Counted from the first letter of the stretch, positions 23,101-35,114 are shown. The stretch: DNA of 64,000 nucleotides from Roridomyces roridus (GCA_029378245.1 JARKIF010000005.1:868001-932000), one strand, 5' to 3'. The notes: generated by a model from the sequence alone, not told the origin. Translations and numbers: made by a program.

Positions 23101-25979
23101 CACGTGGGCAGGTGACGTCAAGTCACTGATTAACCACGTGACCGAAGCTCATGCGAGCGAGGTCCAACGCTTGGAAGCTGAGCGCCTGGCGGAGGAGCAA
23201 CGGCTTCAGAGGATCGCAGCCGAGGAAGCTGAGCGCGCCCGGGTGGAACGCGAACGTCTCGAAGAGCAAGAACGGTTGCGAGCGGAAGAGGAGCGTATTG
23301 CTGAGGAGCGTCGGATTCAGGCTGAAAAGGATAGGATTGCAGGCAGAGGAAGCTTGCTGCAGCTCTTCTTGCCAAGCAGAAATTCGAAGCCTGCCGAACG
23401 CGAGAGGCTCGAACTTGAACGTTTGGAGGAAGAGCGTCGAGCCCAGGCGGAGCGAGACAGGGTGGCAGCAGAGGAGGCTGAACGGGCACGATTAGAGCTT
23501 GAGCGGCTGGAGAAGGAAGAGAAGCTTCGTCTCGCGCAAGAAAAACTGGCAGAGGAGCGCCGGTTACTTGCAGAACAGGCTGAGCGTGAGCGTGTGGAGA
23601 GGGAACGCTTGGAAGCAGTCGAACGGGCACGCCTAGAGCGCGAGCGTTTGGAGAAGGAGGAGCAACTTCGTCTTGCGCAGCAGAAACTTGCCGAGGAGCA
23701 GCGGTTACTTGAGGAGAGAGTTGCAGAACAGGCCGAGAGGGAGCACCTAGAGAAGGAGCGTCTGGAAGCAGCGGAAAGGGAGCGTGCCGCCGACGAGGCA
23801 CGCCGGCTGCAAGCCGAGAGGGACCGTTTGGAAGAAGCCGAAAGGCTACGAGTGGCTGAAGAGGCTGAAAGGCTAAGAGTGGCCGAAGAAGCGGAAAGGC
23901 TACGAGTGGCTGATGACGCTGAAAGGCTGCGGGTGGCTGAAGAGGCTGAAAGGCTACGAGTGGCTGAAGAGGCTGAAAGGCTACGAGTGGCTGAAGAGGC
24001 TGAAAGGCTACGAGTGGCCGAAGAGGCCGAAAGGGCTCGACTGGCTGCTGAAGAAGCTGCAAAGGCGCGCGCGGCTGCTGCTGTTGCTGAACAGGCCCGG
24101 GTACAGAAACCCCCAAGCCCCAACACACCCGATCACGGTCAGATTTGCCCCAAAAATTGTTGCATCATAGCTGACCTTGAGCATTCAGATGTGTTCGGCC
24201 TGCGAGTCGCGCCATCTGGCCCTCAGACTGAAGAAATGAGGCAGCTACAAAACCTGATATTCGGGCTTCGGAAGCGATTGCGAGCATTGAGCATCGAGGG
24301 CTTGGCCGGTGCTTCCTCCTCCTACCTCCCAAGCGAACCCGAGATTGAAAAAGTGACTGGCGACTTTTTCCTGCTCTGCGGGGAGGTCGCTGCATTGCCT
24401 TCGTCAGCAGTGGACCCTTCGGTGAACATGGAACTCAATTCGTTAAGAGCCGAGGTCCAACGGTTTGCGGAGCTTGTCAATGATCTGGACAACTTGTCCA
24501 AATTCTCCGCGCAAGTCCATCTCTGCGACTCGGCCCTCAGCGATCTGTTGGAGCACACTGATACCTATCCGAGCGCGCCACTGACCGTGACATCGTCGTT
24601 CCAAGTGCCTTCAGACCGGCCGGCCGAGGAACAACTCACCTCTCGCCTGTCGTTCACCAGTTCAGCCATCGACCGCATGACTGCACTGTTTCCGGCCGTC
24701 AAAGACGACCGAAGAGCGATCACCGAACGCGATCGCATTCAACAAACCTGGACTGAGCTGGAGGAGATGGCAAAGGACCGGATCATGGGGAGACACTCAC
24801 GGCCCGTCAGCGTCACTAGTTCCCGCGGCTCCGGCCGGAACAGTAGCGCATCAATCCGCAAATCGCCTTCCAAGACATCGACCTACGCGGGGTTGTCGGC
24901 ATCCTCCACTGCTGGTCCTTCGCCACGTGCGCGTAGTCGATTGGTTCCTCCGCAACAGAATGGCTCGCGGCGTTCCACCTTTGGGACCGACCAGAGTCGG
25001 CCAGCCAGCCAATTGTCTAATCTCTCCTCGAATCGTTCGACATCTGGACCTGTCATGCATGGTTCTACATTTGCGTCGCGACAACGCACGACAAGCTTGA
25101 CTCCTTCGATTGTTCAGTCCCCTCGCCGCTCCTCGGGCATCCCCGTCCAAAGAACTGCTTCTCCCAGCGTCTCGGACGCTTCCTCATATTCGCGCTCTGT
25201 CATGAGCCCGTCTCGGGCGTCGTCTGTATCGACTTCCACTTGGTCGCGTGCTCCTAGGTATTCTTTGACACCGGTCCCCAAGACGGCCACTCCTCCAAAG
25301 AAAATACCTCCGCCGAGAAAAAAATATGTTGCCAATCCCAAAAGCAAGTTGGATATTGCTGTCGGCGATGTCATCAACAAACTTCCTGTGGGCATCAGCA
25401 TAGAAGGTGTATCGGACAGTTGGAAGGATCAGAGCGGAAAATACTGGATAGGTGACCAGGATGCGAAACTGTGTTTCTGCCGTATTCTCCGATCGCAAAC
25501 GGTCATGGTCCGTGTCGGCGGCGGGTGGACAGAACTTTCGAAGTGGGTTTACAAAGCGGCTCTGTTCGCTCATACTGATTCACATGATATAGGTTATCAA
25601 GGACCACTTTGCGGACAGCTTCCGTCTCTTTGCAGATTCTCCGCCCCGGCCAGGAGCAGGAGAACCTACATGGATTAGCTCTGCCACGTTGTTGGAGGCC
25701 GCGGAATCAGAAAGTCCTCCACAACCGCCTCGGACTCCTGAGCCACGTGATCCATCCATGCCTACGTTCTCCATTTTGACACCGTCTGGAAAAAGTCCGC
25801 AGTCACTCCAGTCCTCCCCGTCAAACAAGGGCTCCCCGTTGACGCCTCTGCAATTCATACGAAAAGCGGAACCTGACGTTGGGCATCTGCACTCTGTCAG
25901 CCCCTCTAAACCGACTGCTCATGTGCGGACAAGGACTACATCGACCACGCCTGCACGCAACTCTATATGGCGCCCTTAA
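20125..25979 (+). CDS. giant coiled-coil protein with C-terminal GAR (Gas2) domain
   Basis: A protein of about 1800 residues. The N-terminal part is helical (ALETLHWEEVIELKTL, FDSGELKTIKKFTK, LIELTLTTILELDKLLHLL), like spectrin/plakin rods. The centre, about 23140-24090, is highly charged coiled coil with AERLRVAEE repeats. A Ser/Arg/Pro-rich segment follows, then a GAR domain: NKLPVGISIEGVSDSW, GKYWIGDQDAKLCFCRILR, SQTVMVRVGGGWTELSK. It ends TPARNSIWRP. GAR domains bind microtubules in animal Gas2-like proteins and spectraplakins, so a cytoskeletal linker role is inferred. At least six frame breaks occur, for example near 20262, 20364, 20803, 21885, 21995, 22188 and 22845; the last 3 kb is one open frame. 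The start at 20125 is uncertain. Confidence 0.8.
23831..24030 (+). repeat. 27-bp coding tandem repeat (AERLRVAEE)
   Basis: About seven copies of a 27-nt unit (gaaaggctacgagtggctga plus seven more bases) encode nine-residue blocks ERLRVAEEA. Copies near 23940-24010 are almost identical, which suggests recent expansion. The nine-residue period is not a heptad multiple but gives a continuous charged helix. Confidence 0.9.
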
Positions 25980-26102
25980 TATTGGTGCATGGTCTTTTAT
26001 CTGTAATTGGTAACACTTGTATTTAACTCCATCGTATTTTATCCTGTAGCAGCGCTGAAACTAACATTGTATAGAGCTACATATTCTAATATATAGTTTG
26101 TC

Positions 26103-27247
26103 CTAAGGCTTGCATGCTTTAGCTTTCTTGCGCGGCCGTTTGTTCTCCTTCCCCTCCTCTATTCCAATGCCGTGTATATTTCGCAGGTGACGACCGAGGA
26201 GATCGTTTCGTCGGAAAGCGTTTGTGCAGCCAGGCTCAAGGCACACGAACGGTCGAGAGCTGTCATGGCTTTTCTCGTGCCGGTTCAGTTCGTTCCTGCG
26301 CGCAAACCGTGTAGGACTAGAACGGGATTATTCCTCGATTCAACAGGAGAATATACGACTTGCCATTGCGGACATTTGTACTGTTTTTGATCCAAATGCG
26401 AGCCAACGTGAACGACCATATGATCCCGCCTCTTGTTCGTCTGTGTGCATCCAACAACATAGCACCGGAACTGGTCGATCATTTCGCCGTGTGCAGAAAG
26501 CTTGCCAGTGAACGACGCAAGCCATCGGCTGTCAAAGACCTCAACATCGGGAAAACGAAGCCTGCATCGGCGAGCCTTGGCTTCCAGTTCATCCTGGGAA
26601 ATGCCACGGTGGGCATCGAAAATCGGTGATCCTGCAGCGACCAAACTGCTCTGCTCGGATGGGGCGTCTTGGGTGGAGGATTTCCGTTTGATGGGTCTGG
26701 GACGCGATACTGGTGGTTTGGGAGATAGACGAGTAGTTGGAGACGGGCTACAGGGAATAGAAGGATAGCCGCGGGATAGATGGCGGATGTAGGACTTTGC
26801 AGGCGACTCGCCATCGGCGCGGCGGAAGCCTTGTGGGGTGAATGCATCCTCGCGAGAGTCGTGGCTGAGAGGCGCTGTGAGATACGCGGGGTCTATAGTG
26901 CCAGACGGCGTGTACAAGCTGAATGAGCTGTCGGATAGAGAAAGACTGGACGAAGAAGAGAAGGAGGCTGGGAAAAGGCGTGGGTCACTGGAAGACGCGG
27001 TCATGGTGCTGCCTGGACTGCTAAACAGATGTCCATGCGACCACGAGCTGGAAAGTGTCGAAGGAGAGAATGAAGGATGGAACACGGGTTCAGGGCTCAA
27101 GCGGAGGGGAGGAGGATACTGCAAATGCAGGCTGGAGTCGAATGACAGGGGTTCGATGGAATGGCGCGTATGGGGCGCGACGGAGTGGAAGGACAGTCCT
27201 AAACCTATTGGATTCGCAGAGAAATGGGTAGGCGGAGACGATGACAT
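26103..27247 (-). CDS. C2H2 zinc-finger protein, putative transcription factor
   Basis: The N-terminus is Ser/Pro-rich (MSSSPPTHFSANPIGLGLSF; SPSPTTRLSPKPPVSRPRP). The C-terminus carries fingers: CYVVGCTQTNKRRDHMVVH, then CPQCPTRFARRNELNRHEKSH, then CLEPGCTNAFRRNDLLGRH, and a basic tail ENKRPRKKAKACKP. The second finger forms only if intron 26317-26363 is removed as a GC-AG intron. The start at 27247 is chosen because further upstream sequence overlaps the divergent gene's promoter. The DNA target is unknown. No frame break is seen. Confidence 0.82.
26317..26363 (-). other. GC-AG intron in the C2H2 gene
   Basis: The exon ends CCGCAATG, then gcaagtcg to ttctag (47 nt). Joining restores finger two as KCPQCPTRFARRNELNRH. 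Without removal the reading leaves the finger pattern. Confidence 0.8.
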
Positions 27248-27311
27248 GGCGAGTCGCGGAGGATTGGCGTACAAAACGACGATGGTGGTGGTGGAAGGAA
27301 AGACGCGTTTG

Positions 27312-28352
27312 ATGCCATCAGAAATGCTTAGAGTTAGACCGCGTCTTGCAGCGCAACTCACTCTGCTTAGCGTCTTTGGCGCAGGCACCCTCTATCTCTT
27401 CCTTCCAGACGAGTCTCGCTCTGCTCCGACGGTAGAAAATGCCACAATGTCTCCCCGCCATTTCACGAGGGCCACTCTCAGTTGGAGCCAACCGACGGGT
27501 CCCAATACGAAGCTTCTCTCGTTAGTTGCTGCTCAACAACAAAAACATGCCCCTGCGTCAATATGGTCTATGTTCGTCAAAGACGATGATATACAAGTCG
27601 AACGGCCTTATACACCTCTCCAAGGTATCGACCAAGATGGTCGAATGTTGTTCTGGGTCAAAAAATACCCCAAGGGCGAGGTCGGACGCTGGCTTCACTC
27701 GAAAAAGACGGGGGAACATATTGAATTCCGCGGCCCGTTGACAACTTGGGCCTGGAAAGAGGATACATGGGACGAAGTGGTGATGGTAAGGCTCTTCTCC
27801 CACTGAGTGAGCCAGGCTAACGCGAAAACTCTGAAGATTTCTGGGGGCACAGGAATCGCGCCTTTCTGTCAACTCTTTCACTCTGCCATTTCAAGAGGAA
27901 GCTCTGGGACACGGTTTACTCTCATTCATGCTTCATCCACGTCCTCCGAATTGCCTCCTCCGGAAATCCTCGGCCCGCTTGAAAATTATGCAAAAGAGAA
28001 CCCGGATAAATTCAGGTTACGCCTTTTCGTGAGCAAGGGGGATAATCGAAACGATGTCTATGCGGAGGTGGGCCGAATCAACAAGTCGACCATTAAACGT
28101 TCTCTGGGATGGGACACTCCGTGGTGGCGGAATATCTGGGGTCCGTCTTCACCACCTACCCGCAAGATCCTTTTTCTTGTATGTGGGCCTGAGCGGTAAG
28201 AAAGTCGGATTTGACGACAGTGCGGAATAACGACGTGCCACAGATTGATCAACGATATTGCTGGACCATACGGGCGAAACTATTCTCAGGGGGAGGTGGG
28301 AGGGGTGCTCGCAGAGCTGGGTTTCACCTCAAAGGAGGTGGTCAAGTTGTAG
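27312..28352 (+). CDS. Cyc2/cytochrome-b5-reductase-like flavoprotein
   Basis: The N-terminus has a basic start and one membrane segment (RPRLAAQLTLLSVFGAGTLY), typical of mitochondrial inner-membrane targeting. A ferredoxin-reductase-type fold follows: the flavin motif ERPYTPL (RxYTPL type), FWVKKYPKGEVGRWLHSKK, the NAD-site motif ISGGTGIAPFCQLFH, and a terminal LFLVCGPER before INDIAGPYGRNYSQGEVGG. NADH-cytochrome b5 reductase and yeast Cyc2, which supports cytochrome c haem attachment, share this plan. The lone TM followed directly by the FAD domain favours the Cyc2-like group. Two introns join cleanly. ATG at 27312 or 27324 could start it. Confidence 0.78.
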
Positions 28353-28467
28353 CCGCGGAAGCAATAGTGTAACAGGCCCGGTGTTCCGGCTAAAGGGTCG
28401 CCAAATCGATGACCCTTCATAGGGACCGACTTGATGTACATTCACTCGCTTTTTGCTTGCTCTCCTC

Positions 28468-29762
28468 ATGAACGCTGGTGACCCCTTTGGCTATTCTCTC
28501 GAAGTCAAGCTCACCGACGAAGAGTGGGACACGTATCTGTCTCACAAGCGGCGCTGGTGCCAGCTCCAGCCCTTGGTCGAGTCTTATGGGTACCGTATGC
28601 CGAAGGAATACAACCCCGACCGTGTCTCAGCCTGGAATGAGCGACCCAAGGGATACGTCGAGGAGCCCCATGTACGTGTCCACTCCCCGGTCTTTTCTTG
28701 CTTACTCAAAAAGGCATTTGCAGTACCCTCATCTGGTGGAAGGGCAACGAATATCGGACAAGCGTCCGGTAATGCTCAAGTTTTCTCGGATAGACCTCTG
28801 GGAAGCTACTATCCTCAACCACTTGGCGTCCATTCCAGACAGTGACAACCACACTATTCCGCTGTACGATGTCATAACTCCGCCGCCGTCTGGGGATGAG
28901 CCGGCACAATGGTGCATTGTGGTCACTCCGCGCTTGACCGACTGCCGGAATCGACATTTTGACAAGCTCCGGGATTTTCTGAATTTCTTGCGCCAAGTTC
29001 TCGAGGCGAGTTGGTTGACTGTTGGTTGGAATTGCTGCTCAAGTTACTCTCAGGGCGTATGTTTTATGCACCGATACAACGTCGCTCACACGTAGGTCCA
29101 TCGTATTCTCATTTCGCCGGTACTTACTCCTTGTAGCGACGTAGCTCGAACGAACATTGTCTGGGATTCACGACAAAATCTACCCGATCCCTCGGATTCA
29201 AAAGAACGGAGGGCTGTAAAGAAGAGGGAACCCTACGCGATATTATTTCATTGATTTTGGGCTCGCCTGCTCCTTTGCCAGCTTTGAGGAGCGCGGGCTC
29301 GTACGAGGCGTCTGTGGACAACATCGCGACATCCCGGAATTGTCCGAAGATAATGCTTACGATCCATTTCCCCTGGATGTTCGGTGCGTTCTTCTTTCAT
29401 CTCAGTCTAGTAGAACACTCATTTCTGCTTGCAGTCAAATCGGGGAGATGTTGAAGCGGGATTATACTGAGCTGTTTCATGGCCTGGAATTCCTAGAGCC
29501 GTGGGTTGCCCGTCTACGAGACGACGATCCGAAAAAGCGGCCCACAGCGCCCGAGGCGCTAGAGCAATTCCAGGACTTGATATCAACGATTCCTGAGCAG
29601 AAACTCAAGGCACGGCTCATGGGGCATGGCGATTGGCCATATGGCTACCGTATGATTTGGGTGGGCGTTTTATTTTGGCTATTCGCTAATGGGATGTTAC
29701 TGTGGTGGAACTGGGATAGATTTAATGTGGCTGTTTCTGCGCCTCATTCTCCTTTCGACTGA
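28468..29762 (+). CDS. fungal kinase-like protein with C-terminal membrane segment
   Basis: Protein-kinase fold of a type common in Agaricomycetes. MLKFSRIDLWEATILNHLAS may carry the ATP-binding Lys and helix-C Glu. The catalytic loop reads HTDVARTNIVWD, so HRD is replaced by HTD. FIDFGLACSF gives DFG, and DPKKRPTAPEAL is the C-lobe end. A hydrophobic segment, IWVGVLFWLFANGMLLWW, closes the protein. The 5' part (KLTDEEWDTYLSHKRRW, PHLVEGQRI) resembles no family I know. About four introns are present; one (29006-29053) reads GC-AG. One frame break lies near 29240, before FIDFG. Activity is possible since Asp of the loop and DFG remain. Confidence 0.72.
29006..29053 (+). other. GC-AG intron in the kinase-like gene
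   Basis: The exon ends GTTCTCGAG, then gcgagttgg to ctctcag (48 nt). Joining gives LRQVLE-GVCFMHRYNVAH, normal kinase wording before the catalytic loop. Confidence 0.65.
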
Positions 29763-29809
29763 CCTTTAGACGGGTTACCTGGTAATATAGGATACAAGCT
29801 CTATAATAA

Positions 29810-31003
29810 CTAATACACAATTTGCCATCCAAGCTCTTTGCCGGCCCAGAAAGGAGAGACGGTCTCCTCGCCGTCTCCGTATTGCTCTTGGATAACATAT
29901 TTGTCGACCTTGTGCAGTGCAATTTTTTCTGCCCCTTCAGTGCTCACTTCCCGGCGATAAAAGCGTCGGCCGAATGTGCTCGTAAACCCTTCCAATTTAT
30001 CCAGGGCGTCAAACGACTCGAGCAGATGCGCAACAAGGGGAAGGAGAATGGGAGAGGTGTATATCCCCGCTGCACATCCTTGGGATGGCGTGCTTGTGGA
30101 TTTCGAGTGGAATGGATGAGGAGCCGAATCGGAACCCAAGAAGAATCGAGGGTGCCCTGGGCATAGAATACACAGAGAGAATGGATACAAAGGAATCAAG
30201 CCCACCTTCGCGAATCACTTGACGTAGGGCCTCTCTGTCGTCCGGGAACTTGGCGACTGGCTTGCAGAAATTGAAGGATTGCCCAGCCCAGTCGTCTACT
30301 GTAAGAGAGAGATGGTGGGCAGTAATGGTGCATGCGACTGTCGGGCCGCAGGCCTTGACCGCCTCGACAGCTGCACGGGTTGTGGCGTGTTCAAGAACGA
30401 TGCGCAGTTTTGGGAACGCCTCGTGCAGGGAATGAAGATGAGGGAGGAACTGAGGTTCTGCGTTGATGATATGCGTGTTCTGGAGAGTCGTTATTCCAGA
30501 GTGGGCCGAAGATGCAGTCACTTACAGTCTTGGCATCCGAGGGTACTTCACCGTGCAGGTTCAGCACCATATCTACGCGCTGCATAGCTTCAAAGACGGG
30601 ATAGTACATTTCGTAAGACTCGATGCCGCCATCCGAGTTGGTGGTGACGCCTCGAGGGTACGATTTGACGCCGACGATACCAGCTTCTTTTGCCTTGACA
30701 ATTTCCTCGGGAGTGAGGTCGGGGGACAAATACAAGGTCATCAGATACTCGACGGTAGGGTCAATGGCCTCGAGCTCTGCCTTGTACGCCAATGCCTGCG
30801 CGGTGCTTGTGATCGGCGGCTTGAGGTTTGGCTACAGGAAATGAGATGGAAATGGCAGGCATAATTTCGGGAAGAAATACCATGACATAGGCGAGGGTAA
30901 AGCCACCTTTGCGCACATGGGGAGTGACGATGCTGGCTATTTTCCCCTGACGCAGATGGACATGAAAGTCGGCCGGGCTGGGAATAGAGATGATGGTGGC
31001 CAT
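29810..31003 (-). CDS. URA4: dihydroorotase
   Basis: Closes carbamoyl-aspartate to dihydroorotate, step three of pyrimidine synthesis; a zinc amidohydrolase of the monofunctional type. The metal-binding motif is ADFHVHLR at the N-terminus. Then come YVMPNLKPPITST, GVKSYPRGVTTNSDGG (carboxylated Lys), LNLHGEVPSD, LEHATTRAAVEAV, ITAHHL, and FLGSDSAPHP with the catalytic Asp, ending FWAGKELGWQIVY. Three introns join in frame. It converges on the kinase-like gene (47 bp between stops) and is divergent from kinesin-8 (59 bp between starts). Confidence 0.95.
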
Positions 31004-31028
31004 GAGAAGAAAGCGCTCAGCACGGGCC

Positions 31029-31034
31029 CACGTG
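31029..31034. promoter_or_regulatory. CACGTG E-box between URA4 and kinesin
   Basis: A CACGTG in the context CCCACGTGATC lies in the 59-bp spacer between divergent starts. The context fits a Cbf1-type site (RTCACRTG) read on the minus strand. Its role is inferred. Confidence 0.4.
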
Positions 31035-31062
31035 ATCATCGCGCTTTTTGTTGACTTTGACC

Positions 31063-34000
31063 ATGGTCGCGGCAGGCTCGATTACTGTGGCTGGTGTGTC
31101 CCTCACCCTCGCCACTTCCAATCTAATTCCACTCTAGTCCGCGTCCGCCCTCCAACAGCATGGGAGGCCGCTCGTCTCCCAGAACCCTGCTACGACACTA
31201 CCATCCGTGGCGACGGCGCTCTCTCCACTGCCCGGCCAGTCACCAGCAACGCCTCTCTGCGCGAGGTCGTCCAGATTATTGACGACCGAATCCTTACATT
31301 CGATCCCGATGAGAAGGACAGGTCCCGCGCCTTCGTCGAACGCGGCTTCATGCCTCCGGGCACCAAGCGCTACAAAGACAAACGATTCATGTTCGACAAG
31401 GTCTTCAATTACGAGGCACACCAACAGGATGTCTACGCATCTACCGCTCAGCCGCTCCTACAAGGCTTGCTAGATGGGTACAATGCGACCGTTTTTGCTT
31501 ATGGGGTGCGCACGCAGTCAACTCATGTCCGCCCTTTTGACTGTCTAACAACACGTAGGCGACTGGTTGCGGAAAGACGCACACCATAAGTGGTACGGAG
31601 GACGACCCGGGCATCATCTACCTTACCATGGCCGACCTCTTTCAACGGATAGAGGACCGGCGGGACGAGTGGAACGTCGAAGTCATGGTCACGTTCCTCG
31701 AAATCTACAACGAAGAAATCCGGGACCTTCTCGCCGATTCAAGCAGCTCTGCTCCCCGCGGTGGCCTGTCCATTCGCGAGGACAAGACCGTGAAAGTAGC
31801 AGGTCTCGCCGAGCTCCGCCCCAACTCTGCCGAAGAGGTCAAAGAAATCGTGTTGCAAGGAAACCTGCGAAGAACACAAAGTCCGACGCTCGCCAACGCG
31901 ACTAGTTCGCGTTCACATGCCGTTCTCCAGGTGCATGTCACCCAATCACCCCGTACCGCCTCCCTCTCCGAGCAGCGAACCATGGCCACGCTCTCCATCA
32001 TTGATTTGGCCGGCAGCGAGCGAGCCGCGGCGACGACAAATATGGGCCAGCGTATGGTCGAGGGCGCGAATATTAACAAGTCCCTGCTCGCCCTTGGCAA
32101 CTGCATCAACGCCCTGTGCGAAAGTGGCGGCGCTGTTCGGCACATCCCGTACCGCAACAGCAAGCTCACTCGTCTCCTCAAATTCTCCTTGGGCGGCAAC
32201 TGCAAGACTGTCATGATCGTCTGTGTTGCTCCCACTTCCAGCCACTTTGATGACACGCACAATACGCTCGTGTACGCCGATCGCGCGACCAAGATCAAGA
32301 CGAGGGTCGTCACGCGAAACGTGGTCAATGTCGACAGACACGTTGGGCGCTACGTCGAGGCAATCAACAGACTCAATATCGAGATTGAGGAGTTGAAAGC
32401 CAAGTTGGCTGGCAGGAATGACACCGAGAGCGAGATCGCGCGGAGGAAGAAGGCAGAGGCAGCTGCCGAGGTCGAGCGGGCCAAGAACGACGTCAAGGTC
32501 AAGGTGGAGCAGACCAAGGCGTCCATTGCGGATGGAGCCACATGCAACGGCAAAATGGCCGTCGCGAGAACAAAGTTGGCCGCCATCCACCGTCGTCTGG
32601 GAGAGATCAGCCAACGGAATTCTCCAGCGTCTGCCGATTTGGAGGCGGAGAAGGCACTGTTGCTGGCCTTGGCTAGCCCAGAGGAGCAGGCTCTGAAACC
32701 CGACTCTGCGCTGACCGTTCGGTTGAAACGTTCATCCAACTCGAGCGCCATGTTTGACGCTACGATGCGAGCATTGTCCGAACGGCGGTCTGAGAAGCTG
32801 GACCAAGTCAGCGCCGACAATGTCAAACTCGAGGCGCGGTGCAGCAAAGCGGAGATGGAACGCGTCAAGGCGGAAGGGGAGCGGGAGGCCCTGAACGAAG
32901 CAGTCCAGGACATGGCAGAGACGTTGGTCGGCCTTGTTGGGATGCTCGGCAGATGCACTGTCATGATGGGCGACGCGGCAAAAGCACTTGACGGCCCAGG
33001 CGGGCAGGATGACGCTAGCAAGGTTGCCGGATTGCTGAACACAATCAAGGACAAGAACGACGAGGCGTTCCTCAAACTCGTTGGGCACAGCACTGAGGCA
33101 TATACGAGTGAGTGCGGTGTGGCGACCCTGGAAAACTTCAAGGGTCACGATACGACGTACACTCGCCGTGTCAGCTCCGGCCCCGCCATGTTGCAGCAAC
33201 AAAACTCGGCCAAGCCTGTCCAGTCAACCAGGCGCTCGTCATCCTACGGCTCTTCCTCGTTCAACACCTCTGTGGCCAATACTTCAGCCGGCTCGCCACG
33301 TCGAACCTATCGGACTCCGCGCAAATCATTGCGGTCGAGCATGCAGCCCTACAAACGGATCTCGGACAAGGAGAAGAAGAGCGGTGGAAAGAACGTCCAG
33401 TGGAGGGACGAGGCAGGCCAGGGAGATTTGGATGCCGTTTCTGTCATCCCCGCCGACGTGTCTTCGTCATCTTGGTCTTCCACCTCGGGACCACAGAGGA
33501 ACATGTCCCTTGGTGGCTCTGAGAGCGAGTGGGAGGATGAGAAGACGGATGATAGCGTCAGCATGAACTTCTTGTCCGAGTCCCTCTCGGGCTCGAGCAC
33601 GGGTTCGCGATCTTACGGCTCTCTGAGTGCGGGTGGTGGCCGACGGGCGCGTCCGAGCCGCTTGGACCCTGGCTTCCTCAAGTCAAAGACCAAAGCATCG
33701 GCGCTCGGGAGTTTGGCTGAAGATGATGAGAGCGGGAGCAGCCCCGAGAAACCACATCGTCCATTTTCCGACGTGATGAATCATTTGGGAGATGGGAGAA
33801 GCGCCTCGGACGGCTCTAAATCCCGGGAAAGACAGCCGCCAGCGAGGCTTGGCAACGGCGGGTCTAATGCTGGACTGGGGAGGAGTACGAACGGGAGGAG
33901 GCGGTCTATGGCTGGAGCGTCGCGGAACGAGAAGGGCAGGAGACGATCTAGCCTCATCCCCCAGCTTTCTCCGAACCATGGCCATACAGAAGGTCCCAAG

Positions 34001-34198
34001 CGCCGTGTGTTACTTGCGAGCCCCGCGAAACGCCCCAAACGCGTGTCGCTGACAAAGGTCCCTGTGCCGAAGCCCAAACTTTCGACGGGTTCGTCGACGC
34101 TGATGGCGAACCTTTCAGCACTGGCGCCGCCCCTAGATCCAAATGCCAGCGCTGATCTGAGCGTTAACAAGGGCTCAGCGAAGCCAACATGGCGATGA
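31063..34198 (+). CDS. kinesin-8 family motor (Kip3/Klp5-Klp6 type)
   Basis: Microtubule plus-end motor. The motor domain is N-terminal: VRVRPPTAWEAARLP, a long loop-2 region, RFMFDKVFNYEAHQQDVYAS, P-loop GATGCGKTHT, FLEIYNEEIRDLL, switch I NATSSRSHAVLQVHV, switch II IIDLAGSERA, and RNSKLTRLLKFSLGGN. A neck linker and coiled coil follow (YVEAINRLNIEIEELKAKLA), then a Ser/Arg/Lys-rich tail to residue about 1010. The extended loop 2 and neck wording fit kinesin-8, which shortens microtubules and positions spindles and nuclei. Two introns join cleanly and no frame break is visible. Confidence 0.9.
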
Positions 34199-34323
34199 AA
34201 TTGTTCTTGTATAACACCGTCTCTCATGATTAGTCTCTGTAACGCAACTTTCCATACCTCCATGCATACTTTCATTCCGTCTTGTGACACGAAATATACC
34301 AGGTCGCCATGTATTTATGGATC

Positions 34324-35114
34324 CTATATTACACGCTTTACTTCGAAGAAAGACTGCAAAACGCGTCGGCATGCAGCAGTGAGAGACAAGGGAGAACGAC
34401 GCACCTTCAAGTAATATATCTGCCACGCGACGACTGAAAACAGAACTATAGCCTGCAACACAGACCACCATTTTACACGGGAGTTTGTAGACTCGGCCGT
34501 ATTTCTGTGGGTCCGTTCTCGAACAACAATGTATTCCTGTTCGTCCTTGACCGACTGCAGTCCATTTGACAACGCACGTATTTCGCGTTCGATGGGGGCG
34601 ACGACGTCGGCTGCCGCGCAATTTAGGTACGGTCCACTTTCAGCAAGAAAACCCACCGTCTTCCCCGACATAAATGATTCCGTGGACATTGAAACTGACT
34701 ATCTTGTCCGCAATGGCGCTCATCTGGTTGGAGAAGCAGTATTCGTGTCTTCCATCCTTCTCAGCTGTTATTGAGATGGTACCGGTAGACTGTCGTATTT
34801 GTTTGCCCAGGACCTTGTTCGCTGGGTCTGTGAGCTGTATGCGAAGTCATGTGGGTCCTCCGGTCGCTCTGGAATGAGAGTACCGACCCAGAAATCAATG
34901 TCTAGATGCCCTCCTCCTCCGACTTGATAAGTCACTGTCATCTGGAGGGCGGTCAGCCGTGTTACGCAGACGCAGGGAAAAGCTGGACCTTGTCATGCTT
35001 ATGGAGGTCCTCGAAGAAGCACTCTTTCTTTCCGGCGTCAACGTCGATGAGATGGGCCAAGGACAGTGTTGGGAGTAAAAGGAAAAGCAGCAGCGAGAGC
35101 CAGCCGGCCAACAT
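34324..35114 (-). CDS. EMP24: p24-family cargo receptor Emp24
   Basis: Type-I membrane protein of COPII vesicles that packages GPI-anchored cargo between ER and Golgi. The signal peptide is [24 protein letters not shown] (start at 35114). The GOLD domain has a paired Cys ([10 protein letters not shown] ... HEYCFSNQM) with [19 protein letters not shown] between. A coiled segment follows ([20 protein letters not shown]), then a TM helix ([20 protein letters not shown]) and the cytosolic tail [11 protein letters not shown], with the FF motif that binds COPII. Four introns join in frame. It is divergent from RanBP1 by 127 bp. Confidence 0.9.

Noticed and set aside
23130..24128. Long minus-strand open frames (332 and 269 residues) opposite the GAR gene
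   Set aside because: They are Ser/Arg or Pro/Leu repeats produced by antisense reading of the AERLRVAEE tandem repeat and Glu/Arg-rich codons; the plus-strand coiled coil is the clear gene.
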